Below, one piece after another: positions 47,358-61,966 of a stretch of 64,000 nt of DNA. Below the pieces are notes generated by a model, which worked only from the letters and a program-made list of their open reading frames with translations, had not been told where the DNA came from and ran no database searches. The translations under genes were made by a program, and so were the position numbers. The stretch covers positions 29,449,529-29,513,528 of the forward strand of contig CM072894.1 in NCBI GenBank assembly GCA_037013685.1, given 5' to 3'. Numbering within the stretch: the stretch's first letter is position 1; the number at the start of each line of letters is the position of its first letter. The stretch is from Acridotheres tristis. Its lineage: Eukaryota; Chordata; Aves; Passeriformes; Sturnidae.

Positions 47358-50300
47358 GTAAGCTTTATCTCTCTCTGCCTTTCTACATTGCAAGACTGTT
47401 CTCTCACAGAAAGGCATGGTTCAGTTCAAAGAAGAATTAAATGCACTCTCTGGGACTTTTCCAGGTGCTAATGGCTGGAGTGTGCCATAGGATGTGGATG
47501 CCAGGATTGGGGTTTCTCAGGGAGAGGCAAAGTCAGGGATGACACAAAGGCAGAATGTGGGAGAGGTAAAGAGGTGTTATATCCATTTTATCTCTTTGAA
47601 AAATGCGTGTATGACTCGTGGGTTGGGAGTCTTTCCCGGCTCAGTGATACCACCTTCCTTCAGAAGTAGCTTCAGGCAAACACAGGCAGACGCCCATGGC
47701 CCATGGCATGGGGCTGTGGGATTAGTACCTGTGGCTAAAAGAATGGCTAACAAATGACTTTGGGGATGTAAGCTTGGGACAGGTGAAAATTAAATCAAAG
47801 TTATGTTATTTAAATTTATTCCCATTTCAAAATTATGCTTGTCTATGTTATCATTCTACTTTTATTTGGAGCAATGAAGTTCATTAAGACAGTTGCTTAG
47901 GGTGCAAAATCAAGTATTTTGAGGCTGAAAATTGCCAGATTTATGGTTGTCCATGCAACATTAACTATATGTCCACTGTCTTCAATTATAACATCCCATT
48001 TTATTTCTCTACAGTACTTGCCTTATTCAGTGTTCAGAAAGGGAAAGGAATCAGGGCAACTGAACTGGCCTTGACTAATTGCCTTGTGCCCAACTTTGCT
48101 CCTGATATTTCCCATTTCACTTGTTTTTTATTCAATTTATCAGCCACTTATTGTTAGTCCGATGACACTAGACTGCCCTTCCACCTGAAGACTTCAGGAC
48201 CCTTGTAAATGATACATTACCTTTGTAAGCCTTCTACAAATTAAATTCTTCATTTTATAAAGGCAGTTAGATACAAAAAAATGAAATCATATACTTGGAC
48301 CCACAGGCACCTAGACTCAAGCCAGAAATATAACCTAGATTTGTGGGCTCCTGACCTTCCATTATAATAACAAATCTCTTCTCTTATGCCTAGTTATTGA
48401 TTTTCAATACACGTGGGAATCAGAAATCTATGGTCCCTTTTAATAGATCTACAATAAACTCCTGACATTATGTTTTATAAAATTTCAGGTAGGGTGTTTG
48501 AAACAGGTAGAAGTAATCAGTGAGGACCAGCTGTAGATGTATCTATAAATTGCTAAGAGACAAAATCTGAAATCTCTTGATTGAAATATATCCAGCAATA
48601 TTAGTGAGGGAGGAGGCTTACGTGAAAATGATTTTTCTTTTCACAGAAACACCATGCAAAACTGCAAGTCGGAACTTTATCTAAACCCATATCTTCATCA
48701 CAGTTCCATCTCTCTGCATTCTTCTGCAGTGAATGCACTTCCCATAAATCCTTAAGAAGAAATTGTACTGCTAATCTCACCTACCAAATTTTGTGTGAGT
48801 CTGTGGAGGTGAAACTTGGATTGTGACTGCATTCTACCCCAGCAGGCAGCACAGCTGGTTAGGGTGGGACTGGGAAGGCTCCAGATAACAGGAATGCCAG
48901 AAGAGCAGAAGGAAATAGGTTGACAGTTCTATATGGGATGTTCATGGCAGCAGTCCAGGTGCTGTGCTAAGCAAGGTGGATTTTTGCTTGAAAAGGTTAG
49001 TGTTTCATTAAAGGCATAAATTACTAAATTTTGGGCCCAGTTGAAAAAGCTTTAAGAGTGAAAATAAATACATGTAATCCTTAGAAAATACATAATACAA
49101 ATATATATTAAAAATCTGGTAGCACCAAAAAAACAAGGTCTGGCTTTGGGGTGCTGTTAAGACCTTGGATTATGTTCTTCACTAAAGAAAAGCTGGTGTT
49201 GCCTGAGGAGCAGAGAGAGAAGAGAACAATAGAAGAAGTCGTTCTGGCTGTAATGGAGGCTTGTTTACAGAGTGAAGGATATGTCTGTGTGGAATAAGGC
49301 TGCCAAAATTCCTGCCAAAGCATAATCACCAAAAATAATCATGCTGTGTCTTTGCTATTTTTTAAGCCAATTTCTTTACTTAGCATGAAGTCTGCAAGGG
49401 GATATCCATTAACATGAAAACCTCCCATGTAATTTAAGAAATAATATTTGTCCTAATCCTTTTTTCCTTCTATCTCATCCCCCTCCCCATTCCTGTCTCA
49501 TCTCTGCTGCAGAATGCTGCAGTTCTACTGAATACTGATGAGAACACACCAAGCCCAAGCCCAGCCACTCACTATTGACCAGCTAAGTTGGCACCATATC
49601 AACATTTAATACTTCTGACAGGGAGGAGATCGATGGAGAAGGCTAGTCATGATATTGAATTTTCTAGGGAAAATAGGACTTTGTTTCATTTTAGTTTGTT
49701 TTTTAATATATTTATTCAAGTCCTACCTGATTATATTCCCTCCTTACCATGGCAAAATCTTCCTGTGTTCAATCATCTCAATCTGTTTTCTGAAGTTGCA
49801 CATGCAGAGAGAAGCCAAGACCTTCTTTCAGCATGCAATGAGAGAGATTTATTGTTCATATTTCCTACTATTTCTGTCCACCTGTGTGCTTTAGTTGAAA
49901 TGCTTTTTGATAAAAAAAAAATTATAGATGAGACTAGCAAACTCAGAAAGGAAACCAAGGCAGAGAAATAACAGAATGGAGTGTCATTCTGTAATTCAAT
50001 ATTTGTGCTATTTGAGACACGTATGTACTATATTTAAGTAAGATCAATCAGTACAGAATTGTTGTTGAGATCACACTAAAGCTAAGAGGAAAAACAGAGA
50101 GGCAGTGGTTGCTGTTAAGCAGCAACTGAGTACAAGTGTTTGCCTGTGGGTGAAGCAGCTCTTCAATGAAAAATATGGATGTATTAGAGGGAAAAAAGGT
50201 GATCTTTGGCTCTGAGAAACAAGTGCCAGAACTTAGGAGCTGTAAGTATAATCAATAACATGTAAGTGCTGGTATCTTTGAATTATGGAAGCTTTAAAAT

Positions 50301-50659
50301 ATATAAAATATGAGTTACAGTTCCTTTGTGCATTACCAAAGAGGCTGAACTCTTTCATAGACACCTTACTTTGGAAAGAGCAATGGCATCCATTTTTTCA
50401 GGTACTTCTGTCTAATAAGAGTCCCTAGACAGTAGAAACAGTCACACTAATGCACTGCAATATGAAGTATACTTCAAACCATTTCCCTGACTGCAGCTGT
50501 CAAACACAGCATCAAATGTGTCCTGCTAGTGGCATACACACATTTCTTAAATTCAATAATAGACATCTCACAATTTTGTTGAACTACCTCACTGAAAGAT
50601 ATGTAGACAATAAACCAAAATGGTAAATTCCATAACTGCAGAATGGTTGATGGTGGAAT
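47358..50659. other. Gene desert, middle part
   Basis: AT-rich, no recognised gene. Two further exon-like stretches (48647-48808, 49513-49578) have good acceptors but no known homologue. Confidence 0.45.
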
Positions 50660-51165
50660 GCAACTCAGGAAATAATCCAATCCAGCTGCCTTTCTGAAAG
50701 CAGAGGCAGCTAAAGCAGATTGCTCAGGATCCTCTCCAGTCAGGTTTGGAATAGCTCCAAGGATGGACACTTTACAGCCTCTCTGGGAAACCTGTTCCAC
50801 AGTATGGGAACTGTCTGAGTGAAAAAGCTTTCTCTTATTTATACATATGTTTGTGTTTCAGTTTGTGTCCACTGCCTCTTGTCTGATCACTGGGCACTGC
50901 TGAGAAGAGTCTGAGTCCATTTTTTTCACTCTCCCATCAGGAATTATTATGCATTGCTGAGACCACCCTGAGCATTCCTTTCTCCAGCCTGAACAGCCTC
51001 AGCTCTCTCAGCTTCTACTTGTAGCTAAAAGCCCTAAGTAGTCTTTGTGATGATTTGCTGGATCACCATATCACAGATTCAGAGCATCACGTGTGTGTCT
51101 GGACAATACAGAGCTGGACACAGGACTCCAGATGTGTCTCGTTGGGGCTGAGTAGAAGGGAACTA
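50660..51165 (-). mobile_element. Old CR1 LINE fragment
   Basis: Antisense on the + strand. Recognisable phrases are acctgttccacagtatgg, gtttgtgtccactgcctctt, gatcactgggcactgctgag and ctccagcctgaacagcctca, in the order of the CR1 ORF2 C-terminus and 3'UTR. It is much more diverged than the copies at 17433 and 32358, so it is an older insertion. Confidence 0.82.
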
Positions 51166-54100
51166 TCACTATAAGTCACAAGTATGCTCTGCCCAAAATA
51201 TGGAGTATTGCAATCCAGCCTGTCAAGAGAACCCAAAATGTAATCCCCTGGTCTGAAAGGGCAAGAGGGTGGCTTGCATCATTCCATGCTTTTCATTACT
51301 GGTAACTCTGGTGTATGTTCCTCTGCAGCTGTAAGCATCTCTGAGCTTGGTAGCACATTTCATTATCAGAAATGTAGTTTTAGAATGAAATCCAAATAAT
51401 TTATTGCAGAAAGTTCGCATTAGAGCAGATTTCTGTATGCTGCCTAATGGTGGTGTGTGGCACTGGTCTGTTTGAGGCAGTTGAATTATGCTGAATCAAT
51501 TCTTATCAGAATGAGATGAGAGTGTCCACTCTATTCCTAAGTTTTATCATAATTTGTGTAGAGTTCCTCCAAATTAGAGAACAAGCAGGTAGTTGTTTAA
51601 GCAATCTGAATTTCTACCTGAGAGGCAAACACTAAAACTAGATCATCTGTATCTGTTTGTATTTTCCCATTTCCCTAGGTTTTCCTGGGTTTTCCCTTTT
51701 CAAGGAAAGCTTAAATAGTGTGCATGACACTGCGGTGCAAAATGCTTCAGTTACTGCTGAATCAAAGCTACATTTAGCTCTGGCTGAAGCTTATGAAAAA
51801 CAGTGTTTACCTTGATCTTTCTGCACTACTCACTCGCTGTGGCTGTGGCTGCTTTGCTTCCTGACAGATTTCTCACTAGTTGTGTAAGAAATCTATGGTA
51901 AATGATCTGCAGGGCTTTCCTTCTAGATCAGCAGTTTGCAAACACTCTTTCAAAAGTCAATTAAAATGTTCCATTTTCTCGTTGGCATGAGGCTAGTAAA
52001 TGGAAGAATTTCAAGGCTTAATATGTCTCCCTCTCTCTCAGAAGCACTGCAGTTTGCGCAGCTGTGAGCAGAGACGCTTTATCAGAGATTAGTTTGTTCA
52101 GATTTCCTCCTGAAAATTGTTAACAAAGATTCGATTACTGTTGTGGGGAAGGAAGCTAGAAAATGAATGCTGAAGGAATCAGTTAAAGTAATAGTGTCAC
52201 TTAAAGGCAGTTGGTACTGCTTTGGAAGTTCCTATTTGCTTAATTGCAATCTTTTCCGATGTAGCATCGGGTAAAAATAGAATTCCAATATGCCCTGCAC
52301 TTCAAGTTGTTTATGTCTTGTACAAGGTCTTATCTGTACTGTTTACAGGGTAGATCCAAAATGGGAGAGGGGTGTCTCTGCCTCTCTTCTGGAAGACAAA
52401 TATTGCTCTGCTGGCAGTTCAGCACCTTGGAGAGGAAATGTTCCCTCTCTCCTCCCTGTGCCACAGTAGCTGTGGGACACGTTTCACTCGCAGCCACCTT
52501 GTGTCACTGGCGGCCTCTCTCTACAGCTGAACTGCACAGGTTTTCATCCACTCACAGCTTTGCTGTCAGAGCCATGGCTTCATCCAGCAGTATTTATTGC
52601 TCTGTGCAGCTAATTCAGGCTCAGTTAGTCACACTGCCCTTCAGCACACTAACTGTGCTTTTGCTGAAGAAAAAATTTCATTGAATAGAAAAAAAGAAGT
52701 AACTTCTTGCTTTTGTCTGTCCCTCACCGCAAAGTTTGGGACTGCCTCCTGCTTACCCCAGCTCTATTCACCCAGATATCAATGATTTTCATATGGCCTT
52801 CCTCAGTTTTGATACGTTTCACCTCAGGTTGATTATGTTCAGCTTTGCACAGGTATCCCCTGGATTGTTTTCTCCATCAGAGGAATTGTCAAGCTCATCA
52901 CTTCTTGCTGCTCTGTCTGAACTTTATAATTCGCTCTGCCCTAAGGGCTTGTGAGCCTGAGGAGCTCTGCATTGACCAAAGTGGGTTTGCTCGATAGGCT
53001 AAGTGTAAATTTTCTGAGTCTTTCCTGGTACCTACCCGGCCTAGCTTATCATTGCATTGAGCTCACTCATCTATAATTAATACATGTCAGAAATAAATCT
53101 CTGCTATGAAATTTTCTTATGAGGATAAGTTCTTCCATGAAAATATTTATCAAGTTCTGCTCACCTTGACCATAGCAGTGAATTCCTTTGTTCAATTATT
53201 CACAGTCCTGTGAAGCACTCAAAGGTTCAAAAGCATTTTAATCAAGATTGGGTGGGATATGCCATAGGCTTTGTACTTTGAGTCTGTCTTCAGAAGAATT
53301 AAAGAATTTTTTTCACGGATGCGTTTTGAAGGCCTTATTTTAATTACTTGAAGAAGGTAAGTCAGTACTGCCTCAGAATTACTTCTAAATATGTGAAATT
53401 TTGGTGCAGGGATAATAGTAACCTGACTTTTCCCACTGTGTTTAGTCTCTGCAGCTTTCATTAACTTCAGAGAGACTTGCAGTCACCTGTACTTCCAACC
53501 ATAATTTTTCAAGCTTTCTTTACTCATCAGTGACAGAGATGGGAGAATGAGTCATATTTTTTCATTAATGGCTGGTGATTTTGAATATATCCAGGCTTTA
53601 ATTTCCAGAAATCTCACAAGAACCCTCTGCTTTTGCCTATCTTCCTCCCAGCCTCCCACCTAAACAACATGGTCAAAGATCTTGTTTTGAAAAGTCAGGC
53701 TTCTTTATTTTCAGGTTTCAGATTAAAACTGAAAATGCAAAGTTCTGAAAAGCACCTGTCACTCACAAACGTCCTGGAAATGACCCTTTTCATTTACTTT
53801 CATATCCAGCATTCCTCACAATTCACTCTGCCAGTTCTGTAAAGCTGATTCTCGTGTTTTCATCCCATGCCGCTAAATTGAGAAGAATATTTCTATTGAT
53901 TCTGAAAGCAGGAGGATTAAGCTCTAGTGCATGCTTTGCTCCGTTGTGCCAGGGAGTGCCTTATAACCAATTTATAATATATGCAGCTGTGGTTTTCTGA
54001 GTGCAGTTCCAATATCTAGCTGTTTATATCAAGGCTGACTTTCTGACACAAACAGTTATTTGATTTTGTTATAAGTGATACAATCTTTATGGAAATTAAA

Positions 54101-57100
54101 ATTAATATATTTTTAATATCTATTGCAGCTACCTTAGTAAAACCAATCAGTTTAAGAGGATCTCTCTGACTCATCTGAGCTGGGTACAGCTGACAGGCAC
54201 CTGCTTTTGGCACAGGGGTAGAGTCATAAGGTCATCTGGGTGATCCTCTTCTTCAGTCGCCTGTGCTTGGAGAGCTTGTGCTTACAGTTTTCAATATTCT
54301 GCCCACTGAAATAGTGTGATATTTGAAGAGCTACTCTCAAACCAATAGGATTAGGAGCAGTGCTTGCTGTTGTATATTTTCTATTAGACTGCTCATTATG
54401 GTATTTCTCAATTCTGAGTTTCTTCAGGCCCGACAACTGAAGAAGCAAGAAATCACTCAGTCTAATGGTTATTTTCTGAGGGCTGTGGTAAAGGACCTTT
54501 TCTCAGTTTGATTATACTTAGCATTATATATTTAATCCAAGGAAAAATTCAACTACAACAATTCCTTGAAGTGAAATCAGGCTAAATCCGCTTAGACACA
54601 AAAATATGTTATTCTGTTTGCAAATATTTGGAAAAAAGAGATCTAGAAGTGTGAATCAGCAGTTGTTATTCTCTGTCTTGTGCATGGATTGTCCATCACT
54701 GGTAGAGAGGATTGGAAGGTGCTGTTTCATCCTTGTTCCTTATGTTGTCTGTTCTCCCTAGTGCCACAGGTGTAAAATCCTGGGGAGCTGAGAGTCCAGG
54801 CTATGGCAATGAGCTTTGGAGGCCTGGGCCTGCCAGGGAGCACTGGATACCATTTCCTTGTAGCCAACAGGAATATTCCTCTGCTTCTTGGGAAAATGAG
54901 GCTATATAAGGCATACAGTCTTAAAAATGTAAATGTACAAATCCCTCAGCTCAGCCCTTGTTGTAATATTCTATGCCCAAGCAAGAACTGCTAATTTTCT
55001 CTGGCTTGGCATGGGGCTGCTGCATCACTGTTTTCCTCAAACATGTGCCTTTGGAGGCTCCCTCCTCCCAGATACATTCCTGTGCACAGGAATTCATGCA
55101 AACACAGATCACAGGGCTCCTTCTTGCTCCTGGGTGTGACTTAGGCTGCCAGCCTGGCAGTCAAGCTGGTAAATATCAGTGGAAGTGAGAGAGCTGTGAG
55201 CTCTGCAGCTGCTGCCATGGGCTTTATTCAGCATCCCACGTGCCAGGGTGTGCTGGTGTTGATGATGCAAAGACCTGGTGTGGGCTACACCTGCAGACTC
55301 ATTGCATCTGCACTGGGAGATGTTCTCCTTTATTGAAAGCTGTGCTTGAGAAATAACGAATTAACTCCTAAAGCATATGGGATAAAATGGCAGAGATTGG
55401 TACTTTGGAAATGAGAGATTTATCTTGGTTTTGAAATGTTTAGTTCTTTGTTTCTCCTTCTTACATTACACAAGGAGGAGAAAATAGGAAAATGATCAGA
55501 AAAGTTGCCTGAATATATTTTAATAATAATTTCAGCCTAAAAAGGGAAAAGTCATAATTTTGTTCAAGTAGTTCATCTCCATTCAGACAATACAGAGGTT
55601 ATTGCAGAGCTCATGCCTTTGATTTCTTACTTTACTTTGGCTTGTGTACCAACCAATTCTTGTTAAATATTTATGGACAAGATTAAAGACTTTATAAAAC
55701 TTAGCAGCTGGCAGCTGTCCTCGCCTAAAGGATAATGCAGAGTTTTCATTTTAATTGGATAAATGTGTGACTGAAATATGCAAACCCCAAGGGGAACACG
55801 AGAATTGAAATATGTAAAATATTTTTTTAAAGAAAATACTCTTTTACATTCTGTACTTTCTTTTTCTCTTAGTAGCTTTTATCTGAAGGTGAAATTGCCA
55901 TTCTTTCCTGCTTCTTCTTTTTTAAACTTTTATTTAAAATTGGTTGGTTTTTGATTGTTTTCACCACTGAAGTTAAACTTTTCTGATGGGGTTCCTTCTG
56001 TTTGTTACAGGCTGGGCATGGTTTAATATGCCTGTATTCTTTCTTCTGAATATTTTCTTCTTTCCCTACACTATTTCCATTTTTTGTCCTTTTAATTAAT
56101 GGCTCCTATTATGTTAATGGGAATTTTTGCATTCCCCTCCTTGAAGATTATCTATCAACACAATCTTATAGGCCAAGGAAGGTCTTCCACATTAGCTGCC
56201 TATGCACACACACTCTCCTTCTGTCTGTCAATATTTCACATGCACCCTGCGGCCCAGCTGAAAGAAAGGGCAGCTTTAGCTGAGCAAAAACTGAGGATTG
56301 TATTTGAACCCCTTTTCCTTCTGGACCCATTGCTTCTGCCTTTCTAAAACTGTTTTCTTCAGTGTCTTAAGCTATCCTGTGGCTACTGAGGTCAATAAGG
56401 CAGTGTTTGTCTCTGCATGAATGTCTGCATGGAGTGTGGCAATAAAACAATAACAGTTTCTTTCTTTACACATTCATTATTTCTCAAAGACTGGAGAAGT
56501 AAGAGAATGGAGAATGGCCTTGACAGCAATCACTCTCTTAACACCCTCAGTGGATGTTGTCAGGGCCCATCAATTTCTAGAAGTCACATTCCTGTAGCAG
56601 TTCAGTTTCCAGCTCTTCCTTCTCTAATGATGGGTCTGTGTTTGCATCAACCTGCAGTTTTGTTCCTAAAGCCTGGGTCCCAGCAGTGCTGGCCCAACAG
56701 TTTAGCTTAGCTTTGCCACTGAGTTATAGTGGCTTTAAAATTACTGCTCAGCACTTCATCCAGGACACTGTGACCTAATCTAAACCAGAATCTATTGTCC
56801 CTATCAATCCTGTGGGGGAAGCCAGACACTTCCTTGCAGAGCTCAGCAGGTGGAGAAGAGAGCACACAGGACAGGGAAAGAAAGGTGAAGAGTCTGTGGA
56901 GTCTCACCTGCATGGTGATTCTGAGGACTGTAACTTGAATTTGCATTGCTCAGATGGAAATTAGGCAGGACTGTGGAACCGAAGTCTTTCTTCAGATGTG
57001 TCTTAAAATGATTCACCAAAGTTCATAGCTGAAGTCCTTTTCAGTCCTTATGAAATTTGCTTAGTAAATAATAAATTGACATGTCCCTATCAGCCTTGAT

Positions 57101-60100
57101 TTTTTATTTCCAGTATTACTTCTCTTTTCCCTCTTGGCCCTTCAAAGTATTGACATTTTAGATTTGACACATAAAGATGTCATTAAAATGACCTGCAAAA
57201 AGTAGGAGTCTTTGGGGCTGCATTGAAGCAGCTGCACCTTTGTGCATTTTTATGTTTTTTCTCATCTTCAGCAACAAGAATTGGATAAGGAGATTCTGAA
57301 TTTTATTTAAGGATGTAATTATTTCCCAGGCTTGTTTCCTAAAATGACATGGTTGCCTTGCATTTGTTAAGAAATGAGTACTGATAAGAATATTATAATG
57401 AAGAAACATCCAATTAAAATACCTTTTTATTTGTTCTTTCATCTCATTGTAACAGATAACAAGAATCAACAGATGATATTATACTAATTATGATTTATTT
57501 TAATAAATGATACAAAAATTTTATAATATCTCCCCTAGTTCAATTTATATTCTTTGAATCCATAGGGGACTCTTATTAGAAGGTGAGAACAACTTTAGCT
57601 GATCTGTTCGAAACAAAATAGCCTTTAAAATACTCTTATCCAGTGCTGTATTATTAGTGTATCTTTTTCCTCTTCTTAAATGTTGGGCTGGCATCTGTAA
57701 TGCCAAAATTCTTAGTTGGATATGAGGATTTTCAATAGCTGTAAAAACAGCTCAGCCAGAGTTTACATATAACAGATCACAGTGGTCAGAGTGCACCAGG
57801 GAGCGTTTGTCTGCCTTTTGTGCTTCTGGGAGGAATACTGACCTCAGGGTTTAGAGGCACACTGGGGTTATGGCTTTCCCTTCTACAACAAAACTTTTAG
57901 ACTTTTAAGAGTGGTACTTAAGTCCCCTTTCTGTCATCCTGCCTGGTATGTGGGCCAGTAATTTCCACATTCACCCATCTTTGTTTTAACTGTGATCAAC
58001 TTCCACTCCACATGGAGATTCAGGCACAGAAACTTCTGGATTAACTCTTGTAAGGATTTAATGTCACCCATTTCAAACAGAGACTCTTAGGATATTCGTT
58101 AAATGGACGTTATCTATGCAGATTAGATGCATTAATTGGCTGCACTATGTCTTACATAAACTCTGTTGATGGTATCTCTAATATCTTGTTTTTCAAAAAA
58201 GGCCTGTCATGTTATCATAATTTTCCTACTTTGTGACCCAAGCACTGCTGAGAAGCATCCTCACACTGGTTTTCTTGTTTTCTAATGGAATTTCTGTGAT
58301 TGAACAAATACACTGAAAAAAAAAAAAAAGTAGGTTATACCCCTAATTTCTTAATCTCATAATCACATTAGTGCTACAAGTAATGTCATCCAGCAAGAGT
58401 CACATTTTACTCTGCTAATATACTTTCTGTGACAGGTCTGTGAAGAAGATAAGCGAGTTATGTCTACTGAAGTGAGGTTTCTCTTAACTCTTCTGGTTGC
58501 TGTTTTGGATATATGATACTTGGCAGTTTTACTGCTATCTCTCATCATATGATAAAAAATGTTTGTTGTATGTAGCTTCTGCAACCTCTTAAATGCTGGA
58601 CATCTAATCTAGATGTGACAATGTGATGAGAAAAGGGTACCAGAAGTAATATCTTGAAGCTCATATGATGTTACATTCTGGTTTTGTTCTGTTTGTCAGA
58701 GTTCTTGGGTTGTCCCTTTGTGTGAGAATGCAGGAATAGAAGGTAGAAATCCTTTCTGTTGCATTTTGGGAGACTCCTTCACTGGGGTGCATGGACTAGA
58801 GAAGTGTGCATCTCAAGAATATCTAAGCCACTAAATTTTGGATCATGCTTGTGACATCACCACCCTCCACCCCCCACCTCTTTTTTTTTTTTTTTTTCCC
58901 CAACTCTTTTTTTTTGGAAGCTTTAAACATGAAAAGAATAAGGAAAATGTTGAAAAATGCTGCTAAAATGTTTAAAACACTGGTGATTTTTTTACACTCA
59001 CTTGTATCTAGTTTAGTCTTTACAATTCACATAAAGAGGAGGAGCTCTGCCAGACCAAGAGAAGCAAGGAAAAGCAGAATATTTGGTTGCTTGGCAATGC
59101 TATTAAAACCCATTGGCTCTGTATAAGCCTTACATGAATTAAAAAGATTTACTGTTTACTTTGTTGCTGCAAGCAGAATCTCTGTATTTCTTTGACATAC
59201 ATGAGTTACACAAAGGACTGTAAGACACTGATTAGCTGAAAATCGTAGTTAAGGGCTCCATGGAGAAATCTGTTTTGCTTGAGGATGCTTGAGAAAGGTG
59301 TATTGTAAAGGTCTCTGAGGTACACAGTTGGTAACTCACAATGAAAGGGATTTGTGGCTGCTTTGCAGCAAGAAGAGGTGATGCTGATTAACTGCAGTTC
59401 CTCATGACCCAGCCTCTCTCCAAGGCCTCTGGTTAAGTCCCTGAAGGACATCAGTTTTATCCTGAGGGATGTCTTTGTTCCAATCCAGTTCTCCTGACTC
59501 ATTAACTCAGCAGCTTGTAAGACTTAGTGCCAGCTTGTCAAGATCTAACAATAGATCATCTTCTGCCCTGCCACTGCCTTCCAGCTGGCATCTGTATCTG
59601 CACTTCCCATCTTGGCTGCACCCCACCTTTGCAAGCTGGCCTGTAGTTTCAGGGCTACTGAATAATACTCAAAGCAGGAAAGAAATCCCTGGTACACAGC
59701 TTTTCCTCTGCTTCCACCAGTTCTTCAAGGTGAGTTACAAGAAGTTTTTCAGAGATGAGCTGTCTGCACGTGAATTGTCATCTCTGAGGACACCTCTTTG
59801 CAGTTAGAGCAGGACTTGGGAGCTCTGTGAGCAAACCAGATCCAGAGATCTGGTTTTGAGCTGTGCAGTGGAATGTACTTTGAGAAGGGAAATGCCAACA
59901 TTGCCTGGGTAGGTTACATGCAACCGGGAATGACAGCATCCCCTCAACACAGGGAATCAAGGAAGGAAGTTGTGACCAAAGGGGAAGTAATGAAATATTA
60001 GAGAGATTTCTCATAAAAGAAAAGAGTAAGGAAATAAAAATGCCAGTGAAAAAAATCAAAAAAAGTCGAAGAATGAGAATTTCAGAGCTGGCAGAAATAT

Positions 60101-61966
60101 AACAAAGCCTCATAAGGAAATGCAGAACAGGGAGACAGAATTTCAATGAGATAGAAAAGCCCCCACATCTTGGGGAGCCTTTTTATCTGCCATACAACCT
60201 TCAGCCTACAAGAAAGCTCCCTACTGCTTAAAGGGGAGGCATTGGAGCTTACATGACCCACAGCAAGATTTCAATGAAATTGATAATAAGTAGGTCAAAG
60301 AAAAGAAAGTAGATTTTCTTTTGTCATTAAAATCCTTACCGATGTACTTTAGTTTTCTCCCAACTCTCAGCTTTTGCTTTTTTTCATTTTTACATTTAGG
60401 ATTTAATTATCAGGCATATGTGTAGCATATTTCTTTTTTTCTGATCACTCGGATGGAAAAGCAGAACCTACTTTTTGACTTTCAAGATTTCACACTGAAT
60501 CTCCCTTAGGGCTTAAGGAAACTTTAAAAAGTGATTACTTTTCTGTTCTCACCCTTCTTTCTTCCCCTACTCTGAAATTTCAGTAGGCTTTTGTCACTAT
60601 ACATTCAGATTGAAAATGAAAAAAGCAATTAGAAGAAATACAGTGTGTTCCCTTGGGTCCCCACAATCTTATTTATCTGCAGCCTTTGGCCTTAATAGCA
60701 GAAGCCCAATATCTTCTTTCTGCCACAGCTTCCAAGGATGCTTATGCATAATAGCACTGGCATGGGGAAACTTCTGAAATGAGTAAGGAACTATGACTAA
60801 AGATCCTCCTAAGGCATTGCCTTGAAAAGCAAGCTCAAGATGAAGTATCTAGTTATTCACAGTTGAAATACCAACACTTAAACTGTATAGCATGAATTAA
60901 AAAAAACTCGGGTTTTTTTTTGTCAGAATATGTGGCTGTTGGACAGCTCAATTTCCGTTACTCCCAAGTAATGTTTTATGAGTATCTCATATTTCTTAAG
61001 TGGGCAGTAGAAAGTGTTCCAAGTGCTTTGAAGATTGAAAGAAAGATACAGTGTTAGTATCAAAGGCAATACCAGCAAAAATAAACACAAGCAAACGGAA
61101 AACCACAAAGCCATTTTGGGCTTTGCACTACTGGACAGTTGTTTTACATCAGGGAATTTTTTGTCCTGAAAGCTGAAATAAAACAAAAGAGTAAGTATCA
61201 GACTGATGAGGAGGCATTCCTTCTATGGACAGTAAAAGACAGAAGCAGAAAACTGGAACTTGGAGTTAGATGTGTCTTTATCATCCCCCGAAGGATCTGT
61301 AGGGAAGAGTGTGGGATATAGAGGACACTGTTTTTATCTGTTATCTCTCACTTGCTGGGAGCAATATGCCCAGTTCATGAATATTTCCAATTGTATTTCT
61401 CAGGTGTGCAATCCAGTGGGAGTGTAGAGACTGAGAATGTGCTTCACCTTTTCCTCACTATCCTTGTCTGTTAGGATAAAGCAGAGGATGGTGAGATTTG
61501 CTTTTCCCTCTTTTATGTCTCCTGGAGAAGGCAAGGTCTGAGGAAAGCCACGAGCCACAGATGAGCAGAGCTGGAAGGGCTTATTCCCTGTTTTACCCTT
61601 TTGCATCCACCAGGGTTAGACTGTTACCTGGCATAACCAAAGCAAGGCTCTGGCAGTCCAGATGGAAGTTGGCTTCTTCTTGAATGTAAACTCTCAAAAT
61701 AATTCACTGGCCATTAGGTAGCTTCTGAAGAAATCAATTTCCTGTAGAAATATCTTTGCCACATGCTTGTCTCCTAGTAGGATTTAACCCTCTTTTTTTA
61801 ATACTTACTGGTGGCAGACTGAAAATGCATGCTATAGATTAAGCAGTTCAGTGATAGCTTTGAAGTCTACAAGGTAAAATTTGTCTTTCTTCATCGTCCA
61901 TTCCAGATGAAGAAATTAGATTTTCTTCCTAATGATGCCTTGCTTTCTAATTTCTCTCTCTGACAG
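51166..61966. other. Gene desert, distal part
   Basis: No recognised gene. Contains a possible enhancer-like block (55650-55790), T-rich tracts near 58883 and 58908, and a - strand open frame with a hydrophobic segment (60923-61172). Confidence 0.45.
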
